DNA of 64,000 nt. It comes from CALFCX01 sp041650595 (GTDB lineage Bacteria; Margulisbacteria; WOR-1; JAKLHX01). The notes below the pieces were generated by a model, which saw only the letters and a program-made list of their open reading frames with translations, was not told where the DNA came from and searched no databases. Shown here one piece after another: positions 8,354 to 16,886 of the stretch; within the stretch, counting starts at the first letter, position 1, and every line of letters begins with the position of its first letter. Both the position numbers and the translations under genes were made by a program. The stretch is taken from assembly GCA_041650595.1 (NCBI GenBank), contig JBAZKW010000007.1, positions 17,746-81,745 of the forward strand, in the 5' to 3' direction.

Positions 8354-8755
8354 TTGGAAGAAATCGGAACGGTAAAAGAAAAAAGAGGGAATAAGCTCGT
8401 CGTAGAAATGGAGCGCAATTGTCATTGCGAAGCATGCGGACTATGTTATGCCTCAGCCGGCAGGTACAATCTTATCGAAGTGGAAGATAGTAATTCCGGC
8501 GCCCTGACGGGGGACAAGGTAGCGCTTTCCCTTCCGGGCAGCGATATCCTTAAGGCGTCATTTCTTACATATGTAATGCCTTTGTCTGCTTTCTTTTTGG
8601 GCATATTTTTGGGATATATATTTCTTGATAAAGGCGCCGGTTTAACGGCTTTGAGCGGTATTGCCGGTCTATTGGTCGGTTTTTTAGCATTAAAGGTAAT
8701 AGAGCAGGAACTTAAGAAAAGGGGTCTCTTAAAGATCACGGTGAAAAAAGTATAA
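8354..8755 (+). CDS. RseC/MucC-family membrane protein
   Basis: About 133 residues with an N-terminal Cys-rich part (NCHCEACGLCYASAG) that could bind a metal or Fe-S centre, then two membrane helices (about 76-118). This matches the RseC/MucC family, found in some bacteria beside rnf genes and linked to redox (SoxR-reducing) systems. It starts at TTG with a modest AAAAGG site; the next ATG would remove conserved N-terminal sequence. Its stop overlaps the rnfC start by one base, placing it first in the rnf operon. Confidence 0.82.
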   Translation: MEEIGTVKEKRGNKLVVEMERNCHCEACGLCYASAGRYNLIEVEDSNSGALTGDKVALSLPGSDILKASFLTYVMPLSAFFLGIFLGYIFLDKGAGLTALSGIAGLLVGFLALKVIEQELKKRGLLKITVKKV

Positions 8756-10095
8756 TGTTCGGTTTAAAGACTTTTAGAGGCGGGGTCCATCCTAAGGGCA
8801 AAAAGAACATCTCGCAGGACCTGCCCATAAAAGAGATGCCTCTTACCGGCGAAATTATCATCCCGCTGAGCCAGCATACAGGCGCACCGGCTGAACCTCT
8901 TGTAAAAAAGGGGGACAAGGTATTAAAAGGACAGAGGATCGGGGACAAAGAAGGATTTATTACCGCAAGCGTTCATGCTTCCACATCGGGTGAGGTCACG
9001 GATATAAAGTATTCTCTTCATCCTCTGGGCAATAAGGTTTTGAGCATATTCATAAAACCGGACGGCAAAGACAAGTGGTGTGATCTTCAAAAAACAACTT
9101 CATTGAACGAGATAACTTCCGAAGGCATAATAAGCAAAATAAGAGAAGCAGGGCTTGTAGGGTTGGGAGGAGCTGCTTTCCCGACACATGTAAAACTATC
9201 CCCGCCAAAAGATAAAAAAATAGACACATTGATAATAAACGCGGTCGAGTGCGAGCCCTATCTGACCGCCGATTACAGGCTGATGCTGGAAGAAAAAGAA
9301 AAAATAGTCCTCGGGATAAAAGTCCTGCTCAAAGCCCTTAAAATAGATAAAGCGTATCTTGCTATAGAAAGCAATAAACCCAAAGCAATAGACGTGATGT
9401 CTTCCGCTATAAAAGGGGAGGACTCCATAAAACTTCTGGTGATGGAGACAAAATATCCTCAGGGTTCCGAAAAACAATTGATCGAAGCTTTGACCAAGAG
9501 ACAAGTACCTGTAGGTAAACTGCCTCTTGATGTCGGTGTTGTTGTTCAGAACGTCGGTACGGCAAGAGCCGCGGCAGATGCCGTGTTCGATGGCAAACCT
9601 CTTGTCGAAAGAGTAGTAACGGTTACCGGAAGCAATATAAAAAATCCCGCAAATCTGCGGGTAAAGATTGGGACAAAAATTACAGATATTATAAATTTTT
9701 GCGGCGGGCCGGTAGAAGAGATAGTAAAAGTCATATTGGGCGGCCCTATGATGGGGATAGCCGCGCCGTCTATAGAGGTTCCGGTGATAAAAGGCACTTC
9801 AGGCATACTCCTTATGAAGAAAAAAGAGATAATCTTTGCCGATCCCGGTCCCTGTATAAGATGCGGCAGATGTCTTGCCGTGTGTCCCATGGGGCTTGCT
9901 CCCGGAAGGTTTATGGAATCAGCAGAAGCCAAAAATTATGATCAGGCAATGGAAGACAATATAATAAACTGCATGGAATGCGGAGCCTGTACATATGTAT
10001 GTCCTTCCAGAAGGCCCATGGTCCAGTGGATAAAAACCGCAAAGTCACAGATACAAAGACAATTAAGAAGAAAAGCTAAATTGGAAAGGCTATAA
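8755..10095 (+). CDS. rnfC: Rnf complex subunit RnfC
   Basis: The NADH- and FMN-binding peripheral subunit of the Rnf ferredoxin:NAD+ oxidoreductase. It has 446 residues, with the Gly-rich GLVGLGGAAFPTHVK motif, VECEPYLTADYRLML, and two [4Fe-4S] motifs at C367/C370/C373/C377 and C406/C409/C412/C416. The following genes are D, G, E, A and B, the order of clostridial and Thermotoga-type rnf operons as I recall it. Confidence 0.96.
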   Translation: MFGLKTFRGGVHPKGKKNISQDLPIKEMPLTGEIIIPLSQHTGAPAEPLVKKGDKVLKGQRIGDKEGFITASVHASTSGEVTDIKYSLHPLGNKVLSIFIKPDGKDKWCDLQKTTSLNEITSEGIISKIREAGLVGLGGAAFPTHVKLSPPKDKKIDTLIINAVECEPYLTADYRLMLEEKEKIVLGIKVLLKALKIDKAYLAIESNKPKAIDVMSSAIKGEDSIKLLVMETKYPQGSEKQLIEALTKRQVPVGKLPLDVGVVVQNVGTARAAADAVFDGKPLVERVVTVTGSNIKNPANLRVKIGTKITDIINFCGGPVEEIVKVILGGPMMGIAAPSIEVPVIKGTSGILLMKKKEIIFADPGPCIRCGRCLAVCPMGLAPGRFMESAEAKNYDQAMEDNIINCMECGACTYVCPSRRPMVQWIKTAKSQIQRQLRRKAKLERL

Positions 10096-10097
10096 CT

Positions 10098-11030
10098 TTG
10101 GAAAAAGAGAATCTTTCGGTAAGTGTATCTCCCCATATTTATGACAGACAGACCACAAAGTCGCTGATGAGGGATGTTTTAATAGCGTTGATCCCTGCAG
10201 CGATTGCAAGTTTTTATTTCTTTGGCATGAGAGCGCTTCTTGTCATCCTTGTTAGTATCCTCGGCTGTGTGATTTCGGAGTGGATCTTTCAGAAAATAAT
10301 AAAGAAGCCTTCGTCTATTTTGGACGGCAGCTCTGTATTAACAGGGGTCTTGCTTGCATTTTGTCTTCCTTCATCAATACCTTTATACATGGTGTTCATC
10401 GGAGCTTGTGTCAGTATCACCATAGGAAAGATGGTCTTTGGAGGGCTTGGCCACAATATTTTTAATCCCGCACTTGTAGGTAGAGCTGTCCTTTTGGCTT
10501 CGTGGCCGCAGGCTATGACGACATGGCCTGTTGCCAACAATATATTTTTGGGAATATACGATACTGTCACGGGTGCGACCCCGCTTGCCGGGATGAAGCT
10601 GGGCCAGTATACCGCAACTTATTGGGACCTTTTCATAGGGAGGAGTGGGGGAAGCCTCGGGGAGACTTGCGCTGTCGCACTGTTAATAGGCGGCTTTTAT
10701 CTTATAGCAAGAAAAGTGATAAGCATAACCATTCCTCTGACTTACATAGGTTCTGTCTATCTTTTGAGTTTATTTCTGGGCATTGATCCGCTTTATGCAA
10801 TTTTGGGCGGCGGATTGTTTCTCGGCGCTTTCTTTATGGCCACCGATTATGTTACCAGTCCGATGACGTTCAGCGGAAAGATAATCTTTGGTTTAGGCTG
10901 CGGGTTGTTGACGGTAATGATAAGAAAATTCGGCGGCTATCCTGAAGGAGTATGTTACGCGATACTGTTTATGAACGGACTTGTGCCTTTGATCGAAAAA
11001 TATACACAACCGAAAGCTTTCGGAGTTTAG
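10098..11030 (+). CDS. rnfD: Rnf complex membrane subunit RnfD
   Basis: An integral membrane subunit of 310 residues with about nine to ten hydrophobic helices. The covalent FMN site is visible as TGATPLAG with the acceptor threonine at T161. It starts at TTG, two bases after the rnfC stop, with a GGAAAGG site upstream. FMN attachment would be done by ApbE, encoded at the end of this gene cluster. Confidence 0.94.
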   Translation: MEKENLSVSVSPHIYDRQTTKSLMRDVLIALIPAAIASFYFFGMRALLVILVSILGCVISEWIFQKIIKKPSSILDGSSVLTGVLLAFCLPSSIPLYMVFIGACVSITIGKMVFGGLGHNIFNPALVGRAVLLASWPQAMTTWPVANNIFLGIYDTVTGATPLAGMKLGQYTATYWDLFIGRSGGSLGETCAVALLIGGFYLIARKVISITIPLTYIGSVYLLSLFLGIDPLYAILGGGLFLGAFFMATDYVTSPMTFSGKIIFGLGCGLLTVMIRKFGGYPEGVCYAILFMNGLVPLIEKYTQPKAFGV

Positions 11031-11035
11031 GACAA

Positions 11036-11578
11036 ATGAAAATAGTAGATTATTCTTTAAGATTGCTGATCATATGTGCCGTAGCCGCAGGATTGCTGAC
11101 CTATGTTTATGAGACTACATACGACAGGATAGCGGATAATGCCGCCAAAGCAAAATCAATAAAGGCAAAAGCAATACTTCCCGAAGGTACCGTGACCGTC
11201 AAAGAATTTAAGGATGGTGAAGCGGTCTTCTTTAGAGGATATTCCAAAAACGGGCTCAGCGGAACCGTGGTTGAGGCATCTTCAAAAGGATATGGCGGAC
11301 CTATCAGTCTTCTTGTGGGCACAGATAAGGACGGGAAGGTGATCGATATTGCGATTGCCTCTCATTTAGAAACTCCCGGACTTGGTGCAAAGATCGAAGA
11401 GAAAAAATTCATCGGTCAGTTCAAAGGCAGAAGCGCTGCAGAAGTAGTCCTGAAAAAAGATTCGAATAATATTGATGGGATAGATGCGATCACTGCCGCG
11501 ACAATATCTTCCAGGGCGGTGACCCGGGCAGTGAAAGAGGCTCTTCTGAAGTACAATGAGGTGAAGAATGTTAGATAG
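11036..11578 (+). CDS. rnfG: Rnf complex FMN-binding subunit RnfG
   Basis: About 180 residues: an N-terminal membrane anchor (YSLRLLIICAVAAGLLTYVY) and an FMN-binding domain. The flavinylation motif is DAITAATISS, with T156 the likely acceptor; the usual SGAT becomes TAAT here, a mild variation. GYGGPISLLVG and SHLETPGLGAKI are family signatures. The start is the ATG five bases after rnfD; a longer upstream frame only extends into rnfD. It overlaps rnfE by 11 bases. Confidence 0.93.
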   Translation: MKIVDYSLRLLIICAVAAGLLTYVYETTYDRIADNAAKAKSIKAKAILPEGTVTVKEFKDGEAVFFRGYSKNGLSGTVVEASSKGYGGPISLLVGTDKDGKVIDIAIASHLETPGLGAKIEEKKFIGQFKGRSAAEVVLKKDSNNIDGIDAITAATISSRAVTRAVKEALLKYNEVKNVR

Positions 11579-12185
11579 GTTGAGACATTACTGGAAGACT
11601 TTTGACAACGGAATATTGAGAGAAAATCCGATATTAAGATTAATGATAGGGCTTTGTCCCACATTGGCTGTTTCAACTTCTTTGATAAATTCTGTCGGTA
11701 TGGGGCTTGCCACGACATTTGTGCTGGTTTTTTCCAATTTATTTGTAAGTCTGCTTAGAAAATTCACGCCAAACGGCATTCGTATCCCTATTTTTATCGT
11801 TGTGGTATCTACATTTGTCACTCTTACGGATTATATGATGCTGGCTTATGTGCCGGAACTGCACAAATCTTTGGGAGTATTTGTTCCGTTGATCGTTGTC
11901 AACTGTATAATACTCGGAAGGGCGGAAGCGTTCGCTTACAAGAACGATGCTGTGCTTTCTACAATAGACGGTCTTGGCATGGGGCTCGGGTTTACGCTTG
12001 CGATCTCAACTATAGGGATAATAAGAGAAATACTCGGGAACGGGACCATCCTGGGATACAGCTTGTTTGGGGCATCATTCAATCCCGCCATCATTATGAT
12101 CCTGCCGCCGGGCGCTTTTATCACAATAGGATTTTTGATGGCGGCGCTTAACGCTTTGACAAGGAAAGGCGAGGGGGGCAAATAA
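11568..12185 (+). CDS. rnfE: Rnf complex membrane subunit RnfE
   Basis: A 205-residue integral membrane protein of the RnfA/E (NqrD/E) family, with about six helices and the conserved LGVFVPLIVVNCIILGRAEAFA and GLGMGLGFTLAI stretches. RnfA and RnfE form the inverted-topology pair holding a [2Fe-2S] cluster in the membrane; one ligand would be the cysteine in VNCIILGRA. It is directly abutted by rnfA. Confidence 0.94.
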   Translation: MLDRLRHYWKTFDNGILRENPILRLMIGLCPTLAVSTSLINSVGMGLATTFVLVFSNLFVSLLRKFTPNGIRIPIFIVVVSTFVTLTDYMMLAYVPELHKSLGVFVPLIVVNCIILGRAEAFAYKNDAVLSTIDGLGMGLGFTLAISTIGIIREILGNGTILGYSLFGASFNPAIIMILPPGAFITIGFLMAALNALTRKGEGGK

Positions 12186-12776
12186 ATGATCTACGCTCTT
12201 TTCCTTATATTCTTTTCCGCGATGATCGCGAACAATATACTGCTTGTAAGGTTCCTGGGACTTTGTTCTTTTTTCGGCATTTCAAATAAGATAGAAACTT
12301 CTGTAAGCATGGGGCTTGCGGTGCTTTTTGTCATGGATATGGCAACGGTCGTGAGCTGGCTTATATATTACTATCTGCTTTTGCCTTTTGATCTGGTCTT
12401 TTTGCGGACCATTGTTTTTATTATCGTAATAGCTTCCCTGGTGCAGATGGTCGAGATGTTCCTTAAGAAATCATTTCCGTTCCTTTACAGGGCTCTGGGC
12501 GTCTACCTGCCGCTGATCACGACCAACTGCGCGATACTGGGCGCATCATTTTTGATCATAGATTTTAAATACACTCTTATCGAATCGCTGGTCTTTTCTA
12601 CCGCGGTTGCTCTGGGTTATACGCTTGCGATAGTGATGTTTGCCGGGATGAGGCAAAGGCTTGAGAATGCCCCTATTCCGGAGTCATTAAAAGGTTATCC
12701 GATAGCTTTTATTCTCGCAGGGCTGATGTCCCTTTCGTTCCTTGGATTTGTCGGCATGTTCGGACTGCATATGTAA
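12186..12776 (+). CDS. rnfA: Rnf complex membrane subunit RnfA
   Basis: A 196-residue membrane protein homologous to RnfE. It shows NNILLVRFLGLCSFFGISNKIETS and LGVYLPLITTNCAILGASF, including the cysteines that hold the intramembrane Fe-S centre. Its ATG directly follows the rnfE stop. It is part of the ion-pumping core. Confidence 0.95.
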   Translation: MIYALFLIFFSAMIANNILLVRFLGLCSFFGISNKIETSVSMGLAVLFVMDMATVVSWLIYYYLLLPFDLVFLRTIVFIIVIASLVQMVEMFLKKSFPFLYRALGVYLPLITTNCAILGASFLIIDFKYTLIESLVFSTAVALGYTLAIVMFAGMRQRLENAPIPESLKGYPIAFILAGLMSLSFLGFVGMFGLHM

Positions 12777-12789
12777 GAAGGGTAAAAAG

Positions 12790-13575
12790 ATGTTAGTCAA
12801 TTCGATATTTATTTTTGGAATAACCGGATTGTTGATAGGCATAATGCTGGCCCTGGTCGAAAAGCTTTTTGCCGTCAAAGAAGATCCCAAATTGGAAGAG
12901 ATCCTTGCGGCGCTTCCGGGGGTCAATTGCGGTGCCTGCGGATATCCGGGATGCTCCGGATATGCTGCAAGCGTAGCGGAAGGTAAAGCGCCTACCAACA
13001 GATGTTCTGTCGGGGGCGCAAGCGTAGCAAAAAAGATCTCCAAAATAATGGGGGTTGAGGCCAAGACAATAGAAAAATGCGTCGCGAGGCTTTTCTGCCG
13101 CGGAGGTAAAAGCATCAGCGCGGAAAAATTCGATTATCGCGGGATAACATCGTGTGCCGCGCTCAACATTACCGACGGCGGCAACAAAGCCTGTAGTTAC
13201 GGCTGTCTCGGCATGGCCGACTGCGTGAATTCCTGTCCGTTCGGTGCTTTATATATGAACGAAGATAAGCTTCCAGTGGTCATAGAGGAAAAATGCAAGT
13301 CCTGCGGCAAATGTGTGCTGGCATGTCCCAGAGGTTTGTTTGAACTTGTTCCGGTGACCAAAAAAGTGATAATCGCCTGCAAGTCGCGCGATACCGGTCC
13401 GGACACCAGAAAAGCCTGCAAGGTCGGCTGCATAGCCTGCAGGATCTGCGAGAAGAAATGCCCCTCGGCCGCCATAAGAGTGGAAAACAATCTCGCGGTA
13501 ATAGACTATCTAAAATGTGACAATAAGCTGGTGTGCGTGGATGTCTGCCCTCAAAAAGTCATTGTCAAAGTATGA
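12790..13575 (+). CDS. rnfB: Rnf complex ferredoxin-type subunit RnfB
   Basis: A 261-residue electron-entry subunit. An N-terminal membrane anchor (2-25) leads to the characteristic cluster motif C47/C50/C55/C72 (NCGACGYPGCSGYA...RC) and then several ferredoxin [4Fe-4S] motifs, including C169/C172/C175/C179 and further Cys near 210-224. I chose ATG 12790, which restores the usual short N-terminal helix; the longer frame overlaps rnfA. Its stop overlaps an ATG that begins a repeat-derived extension of apbE. Confidence 0.95.
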   Translation: MLVNSIFIFGITGLLIGIMLALVEKLFAVKEDPKLEEILAALPGVNCGACGYPGCSGYAASVAEGKAPTNRCSVGGASVAKKISKIMGVEAKTIEKCVARLFCRGGKSISAEKFDYRGITSCAALNITDGGNKACSYGCLGMADCVNSCPFGALYMNEDKLPVVIEEKCKSCGKCVLACPRGLFELVPVTKKVIIACKSRDTGPDTRKACKVGCIACRICEKKCPSAAIRVENNLAVIDYLKCDNKLVCVDVCPQKVIVKV

Positions 13576-13583
13576 AGCCAAAC

Positions 13584-13690
13584 GTCATTGCGAGTCCTGA
13601 TTTGATCGGGACGAAGCAATCCCAAAGACGATGGGATTGCTTCGTCGCCCCTCGACTCACTTTCGTTCGCTCGGGACTCCTCGCAATGAC
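13584..13690. repeat. CATTGCGAG-type palindromic element at the 5' end of apbE
   Basis: Outer arms GTCATTGCGAG and CTCGCAATGAC flank inner arms GAAGCAATCCC and GGGATTGCTTC. A second copy lies at 59751-59840. I recall this element as widespread in many bacterial genomes. Here it separates rnfB from the lipoprotein signal of apbE and is itself an open frame in phase with apbE. Confidence 0.9.
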
Positions 13691-14645
13691 AGTTTGTGTC
13701 TTTATTGCCTTTTTCATCTTCGGCTGTGCGATCAAACCTTCCGATCAGATATCTGAGCGGTCATTTTTCGTGATGGGTACGGTCTGCGACATAAAGGTCA
13801 TCTCTTCGGACCCCAAAAAAGCGCAGGAAGCCTTGCGAATGCTCTACGGATCTTTAAAAAATACGGAAGCGGAATATAATTTTTACGACAACAAAAGCAG
13901 GACATCCGAAATAAACAAAAAAGCCGCGCATAACTTTACGGTCTTGTCCGGGGATGAATCGATGCTGATAAAAAAATCCCTTGAATTATCGGTTCTAACC
14001 CGGGGAGCTTATGATATAACTTTTAACCCTTTGTGGGAATTATGGAAACAATGTGGAAAAAATAATAGACTTCCCGCGGCAAGTGAAATACGTGCTGCCA
14101 AAGAGAGAATCGGTTATAAAAAGATCATTTTGTCTCCCGACGGCCGCAGCATAAAATATTCTTCAAGGGGCATCAAGATAAATCTTGGCGGGATCGCTAA
14201 GGGGCTGGCTTTGCTTAACTGTAAGGACACTGCGAAAAAGATCGGGGCAGAAAATGTTATGGTGAACCTGGGAGGGGACATTCTGGCTCTTGGCATAGGG
14301 AGAGGGGAAGGTTGGACGATCGCCGTTCAGGACCCATATGACCCGGATAAAATTGCTAAAAAGATCAAAGTGCGTGATAAAATAGTCCTTACTTCGGGTA
14401 TTTACCAGAGATATGTGACGATAAAGGGAAAGCGATATCATCATATAATAGATGCCAACACCGGTTTTCCCGCAGGTGACTTTGCGAGCGTCACAATTAT
14501 TGAAGATGCCAAAAGGGAAAAATATGTCCCGTCTCTTGCGGTGTTTCTTATGGGAAAAGGGAAGGCGGTGGAGTACCTGGGGGAACATCCTTCCATTGGG
14601 TATTTTATAATTGAGAGGGATGGGAGAGTCATTGCGAATATTTGA
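13686..14645 (+). CDS. apbE: FAD:protein FMN transferase (lipoprotein)
   Basis: Attaches FMN covalently to Thr in RnfD and RnfG. From ATG 13686 the protein has 319 residues and begins with a lipoprotein signal ending FIFGC (C14). Family motifs are FFVMGTVCDIKV, YDITFNPLWELW, INLGGIAKG, VNLGGDILALG and RYHHIIDANTGFPA. An in-frame ATG at 13572, overlapping the rnfB stop, would add 38 residues encoded entirely by the repeat and bury the signal peptide, so I prefer the inner ATG, which is formed by the repeat end itself. It sits right after rnfB, fitting its role as Rnf maturation factor. Confidence 0.93.
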   Translation: MTVCVFIAFFIFGCAIKPSDQISERSFFVMGTVCDIKVISSDPKKAQEALRMLYGSLKNTEAEYNFYDNKSRTSEINKKAAHNFTVLSGDESMLIKKSLELSVLTRGAYDITFNPLWELWKQCGKNNRLPAASEIRAAKERIGYKKIILSPDGRSIKYSSRGIKINLGGIAKGLALLNCKDTAKKIGAENVMVNLGGDILALGIGRGEGWTIAVQDPYDPDKIAKKIKVRDKIVLTSGIYQRYVTIKGKRYHHIIDANTGFPAGDFASVTIIEDAKREKYVPSLAVFLMGKGKAVEYLGEHPSIGYFIIERDGRVIANI

Positions 14646-14687
14646 CAACCCGCCCGCATTTATGCAACAATTAGGACTGTATATAAT

Positions 14688-14903
14688 ATGAAGACTTTAC
14701 TTTTGTTGGTACAGATACTTTCGGGGCTTGGGCTTATCGTGACCGTACTGCTTCATAGTGCCAAGGGCGAGGGCTTGGGCGGTATAGGCGGCACGGCCCA
14801 CATCTTTGGTTCTCAAAAAGGCCTTGAAGAGGGGCTAAACCGTCTCACTACAACGATCGCGATCATCTTTATCGGGGTTTCTATTCTTGTGATGCTCACC
14901 TAA
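14688..14903 (+). CDS. secG: preprotein translocase subunit SecG
   Basis: 71 residues, two membrane helices and the SecG signature GEGLGGIGGTAHIFGSQKGLEE between them. It is part of the SecYEG export channel. A TATAAT abuts the ATG directly (14682-14687); that is too close to start this mRNA in the normal way, so the promoter is unclear. Confidence 0.92.
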   Translation: MKTLLLLVQILSGLGLIVTVLLHSAKGEGLGGIGGTAHIFGSQKGLEEGLNRLTTTIAIIFIGVSILVMLT

Positions 14904-14933
14904 AATAACAAGGAAGAAGGAGGGCTCTATAGT

Positions 14934-15596
14934 ATGGTAATAGCTCAAAAACTTTTCGCTCTGTTTGTTACGCCTCTTGGAATACACACCCAAAAATTAT
15001 TGTTGGCGCTGCTCCTTATAATAGCGTCCTTTTTGGCCGCTAAGCTTGCCCAAATAATAACAGTCTATATACTTGATCTTGTAAACGCTGACAAACTTTC
15101 CGAAAAGATAAAGCTGAGAGCTCTTCTTAAAAAGACCGAACTGGGCGACAGTTTTAGTCAATTCGGAGGCGATCTCGTTTTCTGGCTGGCGCTTATATTC
15201 GGCGGCATAAAGATCATATATCTTTTACAACTTAACAGAGCGCTTGAAATACTCAGGGCAGTTCTTTCTTATGTTACGGTAAACGTCGTGAGCGCCGTTT
15301 TTATCCTGGTGCTTTCGGTCATCTTTGCATCTCTATTGTCGGGGATCATCCTTTTTGTCGGAGGGCTGATAAATCTGCCGGGCTATAAATTTATCGCCAG
15401 GGTCAACCAGTATGTAGTTGTTATCTTTGGCATTGTCATGGGGCTTGAAAAGCTAGGTATTGCCGCTTCCGTTTTTCTTGCGAGACCTGATATAATCCTC
15501 GGATTCTTTGCACTTGCCGGAGCGATAGCTTTTGGTCTCGGCTGCAAAGACATGGCCGAAAACTTTCTTGCAAATTTTTTGAGGAACAGCAGATAG
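14934..15596 (+). CDS. membrane protein with MscS-type TM-helix repeats
   Basis: 220 residues with four hydrophobic segments. It resembles the conserved TM-helix domain found at the N terminus of some mechanosensitive-channel-like proteins: HTQKLLLALLLIIASFLAAKLA, later FARPDIILGFFALAGAIAFGLGCKDMAENFLANF-like text near the end. The Gly/Ala-rich last helix followed by KDMAENF is typical of MscS pore regions, but the beta domain of MscS is absent. A GGAGGG site lies about 11 bases before the ATG. Channel activity is inference. Confidence 0.7.
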   Translation: MVIAQKLFALFVTPLGIHTQKLLLALLLIIASFLAAKLAQIITVYILDLVNADKLSEKIKLRALLKKTELGDSFSQFGGDLVFWLALIFGGIKIIYLLQLNRALEILRAVLSYVTVNVVSAVFILVLSVIFASLLSGIILFVGGLINLPGYKFIARVNQYVVVIFGIVMGLEKLGIAASVFLARPDIILGFFALAGAIAFGLGCKDMAENFLANFLRNSR

Positions 15597-15637
15597 ATAC
15601 GCGGGTTTTTGGATAGTAAGAAGAGGGGGTGAAAGAT

Positions 15638-16117
15638 ATGAGAAAATTTTGTGCTTTTGTCGTGATCTTTGCATTGGTCCTTTCTCCGGGTGCTTTTGCC
15701 GCTAAGAAATTTTCTTCTTCTGACATGAAGATAGGGATAGGTTTTGACAATAACTTTGCGGCGATGAAATTCTTCACTGACACTTACACCGGTTCGATAG
15801 GGTTGAATTTCTCCAGCACGAGCGCGAACAATGCCAGTACTACGACGTTCGGGATCGGCGGAAAGTTTGCCTTTAATCTTACCGGAGGATCTGTTCCGAC
15901 CCATGCGGGCGGAGGAATTTCTTATTTCAATCTCGGCAACAATGCATCCGCGTTCCAGTTCATGGCACTTTACGGAGCTGAGACCACGATTGCAGATAAG
16001 CTTAACGTCGGATTTGATATCTATCCCGTTTCCTTTACTTCAGTGTCCGCCAATAATGCAAATCAAAGCACGTTTAGTTTGCTGGGCGGAAGCGTATATG
16101 CGTATTTTTGCTTTTGA
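15638..16117 (+). CDS. exported beta-rich protein, outer-membrane barrel-like
   Basis: 159 residues: signal peptide (MRKFCAFVVIFALVLSPGAFA, cut near residue 21), then alternating strands with many Gly, Ser, Thr and Asn and a C-terminal phenylalanine (YAYFCF), as expected for a BAM-inserted barrel. Its last 45 residues align with those of the gene at 16887 (GFDIYPVSFTSVSANN versus ALDVIPISFSSTAANG), so the two are paralogues. The GGGGGTGA ribosome-binding sequence is shared with two neighbours. Function unknown. Confidence 0.75.
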   Translation: MRKFCAFVVIFALVLSPGAFAAKKFSSSDMKIGIGFDNNFAAMKFFTDTYTGSIGLNFSSTSANNASTTTFGIGGKFAFNLTGGSVPTHAGGGISYFNLGNNASAFQFMALYGAETTIADKLNVGFDIYPVSFTSVSANNANQSTFSLLGGSVYAYFCF

Positions 16118-16139
16118 TTCTTTGTCTTAAGATTACTGA

Positions 16140-16168
16140 GGCCGCTCAAAAAAAGCGGCCTTTTTATT
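16140..16168 (+). terminator. Rho-independent terminator
   Basis: Stem GGCCGCT/AGCGGCC with a short A-rich loop, followed by TTTTTATTT. It ends the transcript of the preceding exported-protein gene. Confidence 0.85.
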
Positions 16169-16196
16169 TGACAATCTGCTAACAAAGCCTTAATAT
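16168..16196 (+). promoter_or_regulatory. sigma-70-type promoter
   Basis: TTGACA and TAATAT with a 17-base spacer, directly after the upstream terminator and 30 bases before the next ATG. Confidence 0.7.
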
Positions 16197-16225
16197 TGGT
16201 TTTAGCTACAAGAGGGGGTGAATAA

Positions 16226-16813
16226 ATGAAAAAGGTATTAAGTTTTGCGTTGGTAGTGGCTTTGATGCTTTCATCGGCATCTTTTGCCGCGCCTAAGAAG
16301 ACCGCTAAAAAGGCGGCTCCTAAATCAGCAGTATATACAACTAAGAAGAGCGACCTTTCGGTTTCTCCGAAAGTCTCTCTTTATACCGGTAACGGCGGTT
16401 CCAGCTTTGCAATAGGCTGTGAAGTTGCAAAACCGATCATGGAAAGAGTCGATCTCATGGGTGAAGTCATCTATGTGCTGCCAAATGGAGGGGTCAGCAA
16501 TATCGTTCTCAGCGGGAACGGGATCTACAAATTTGACAAAGTTCAGGGAATGCCGGGAGATATTTATGCCGGCGGCGGTTTGAACTACAACATTTTGAGC
16601 GGAAGTGGTTTTAGTGCATCCGGTATCGGATTTCAAGGGCTTGTAGGTATGGACATTCCTGCAGGTGATGGGACAGCCTTTGGACAGCTCAAGTATGTCA
16701 GCTATTCATATTCCGTTCCGGGCGTAACTGTCCCGGGATTTGGAACTGTTGGCGGAGGTACGGTTAGTGCCAGCGGTTTTGTTATTGAGGGCGGATACAG
16801 ATTCGCTTTATAG
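16226..16813 (+). CDS. exported beta-rich protein
   Basis: 195 residues: signal peptide ending ASFAA (about 22), a Lys/Ala-rich linker (PKKTAKKAAPKSAVYTTKK), then a Gly-rich beta region ending GGYRFAL. It resembles a small outer-membrane barrel tethered after a basic linker. It has its own promoter, a GGGGGTGA ribosome-binding sequence and a terminator behind it. No specific family recognised. Confidence 0.72.
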   Translation: MKKVLSFALVVALMLSSASFAAPKKTAKKAAPKSAVYTTKKSDLSVSPKVSLYTGNGGSSFAIGCEVAKPIMERVDLMGEVIYVLPNGGVSNIVLSGNGIYKFDKVQGMPGDIYAGGGLNYNILSGSGFSASGIGFQGLVGMDIPAGDGTAFGQLKYVSYSYSVPGVTVPGFGTVGGGTVSASGFVIEGGYRFAL

Positions 16814-16842
16814 TTTTTTGACGTATAATTGTATTCAAAAAG

Positions 16843-16872
16843 TCTCCCCGATCCGATCGGGGAGCTTTTTTT
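16843..16872 (+). terminator. Rho-independent terminator
   Basis: A 10-bp stem CTCCCCGATC/GATCGGGGAG with a one-base centre, then a T-run. It separates two exported-protein genes; the next promoter begins in the T-run. Confidence 0.85.
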
Positions 16873-16880
16873 GCTATAAT
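16872..16880 (+). promoter_or_regulatory. extended -10 box six bases before an ATG
   Basis: TGCTATAAT ends six bases before ATG 16887, with no Shine-Dalgarno between. Transcription should start at or next to the A of ATG, giving a leaderless mRNA. Confidence 0.65.
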
Positions 16881-16886
16881 ACTCAC

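Noticed and set aside
13572..13685. ATG 13572 as the true apbE start
   Set aside because: It would place 38 repeat-encoded residues before the lipoprotein signal; the inner ATG gives a proper signal peptide.
14642..14687. TTGACA and TATAAT before secG as a promoter pair
   Set aside because: The two boxes are 34 bases apart and TATAAT touches the ATG, so they cannot form a normal promoter for secG.
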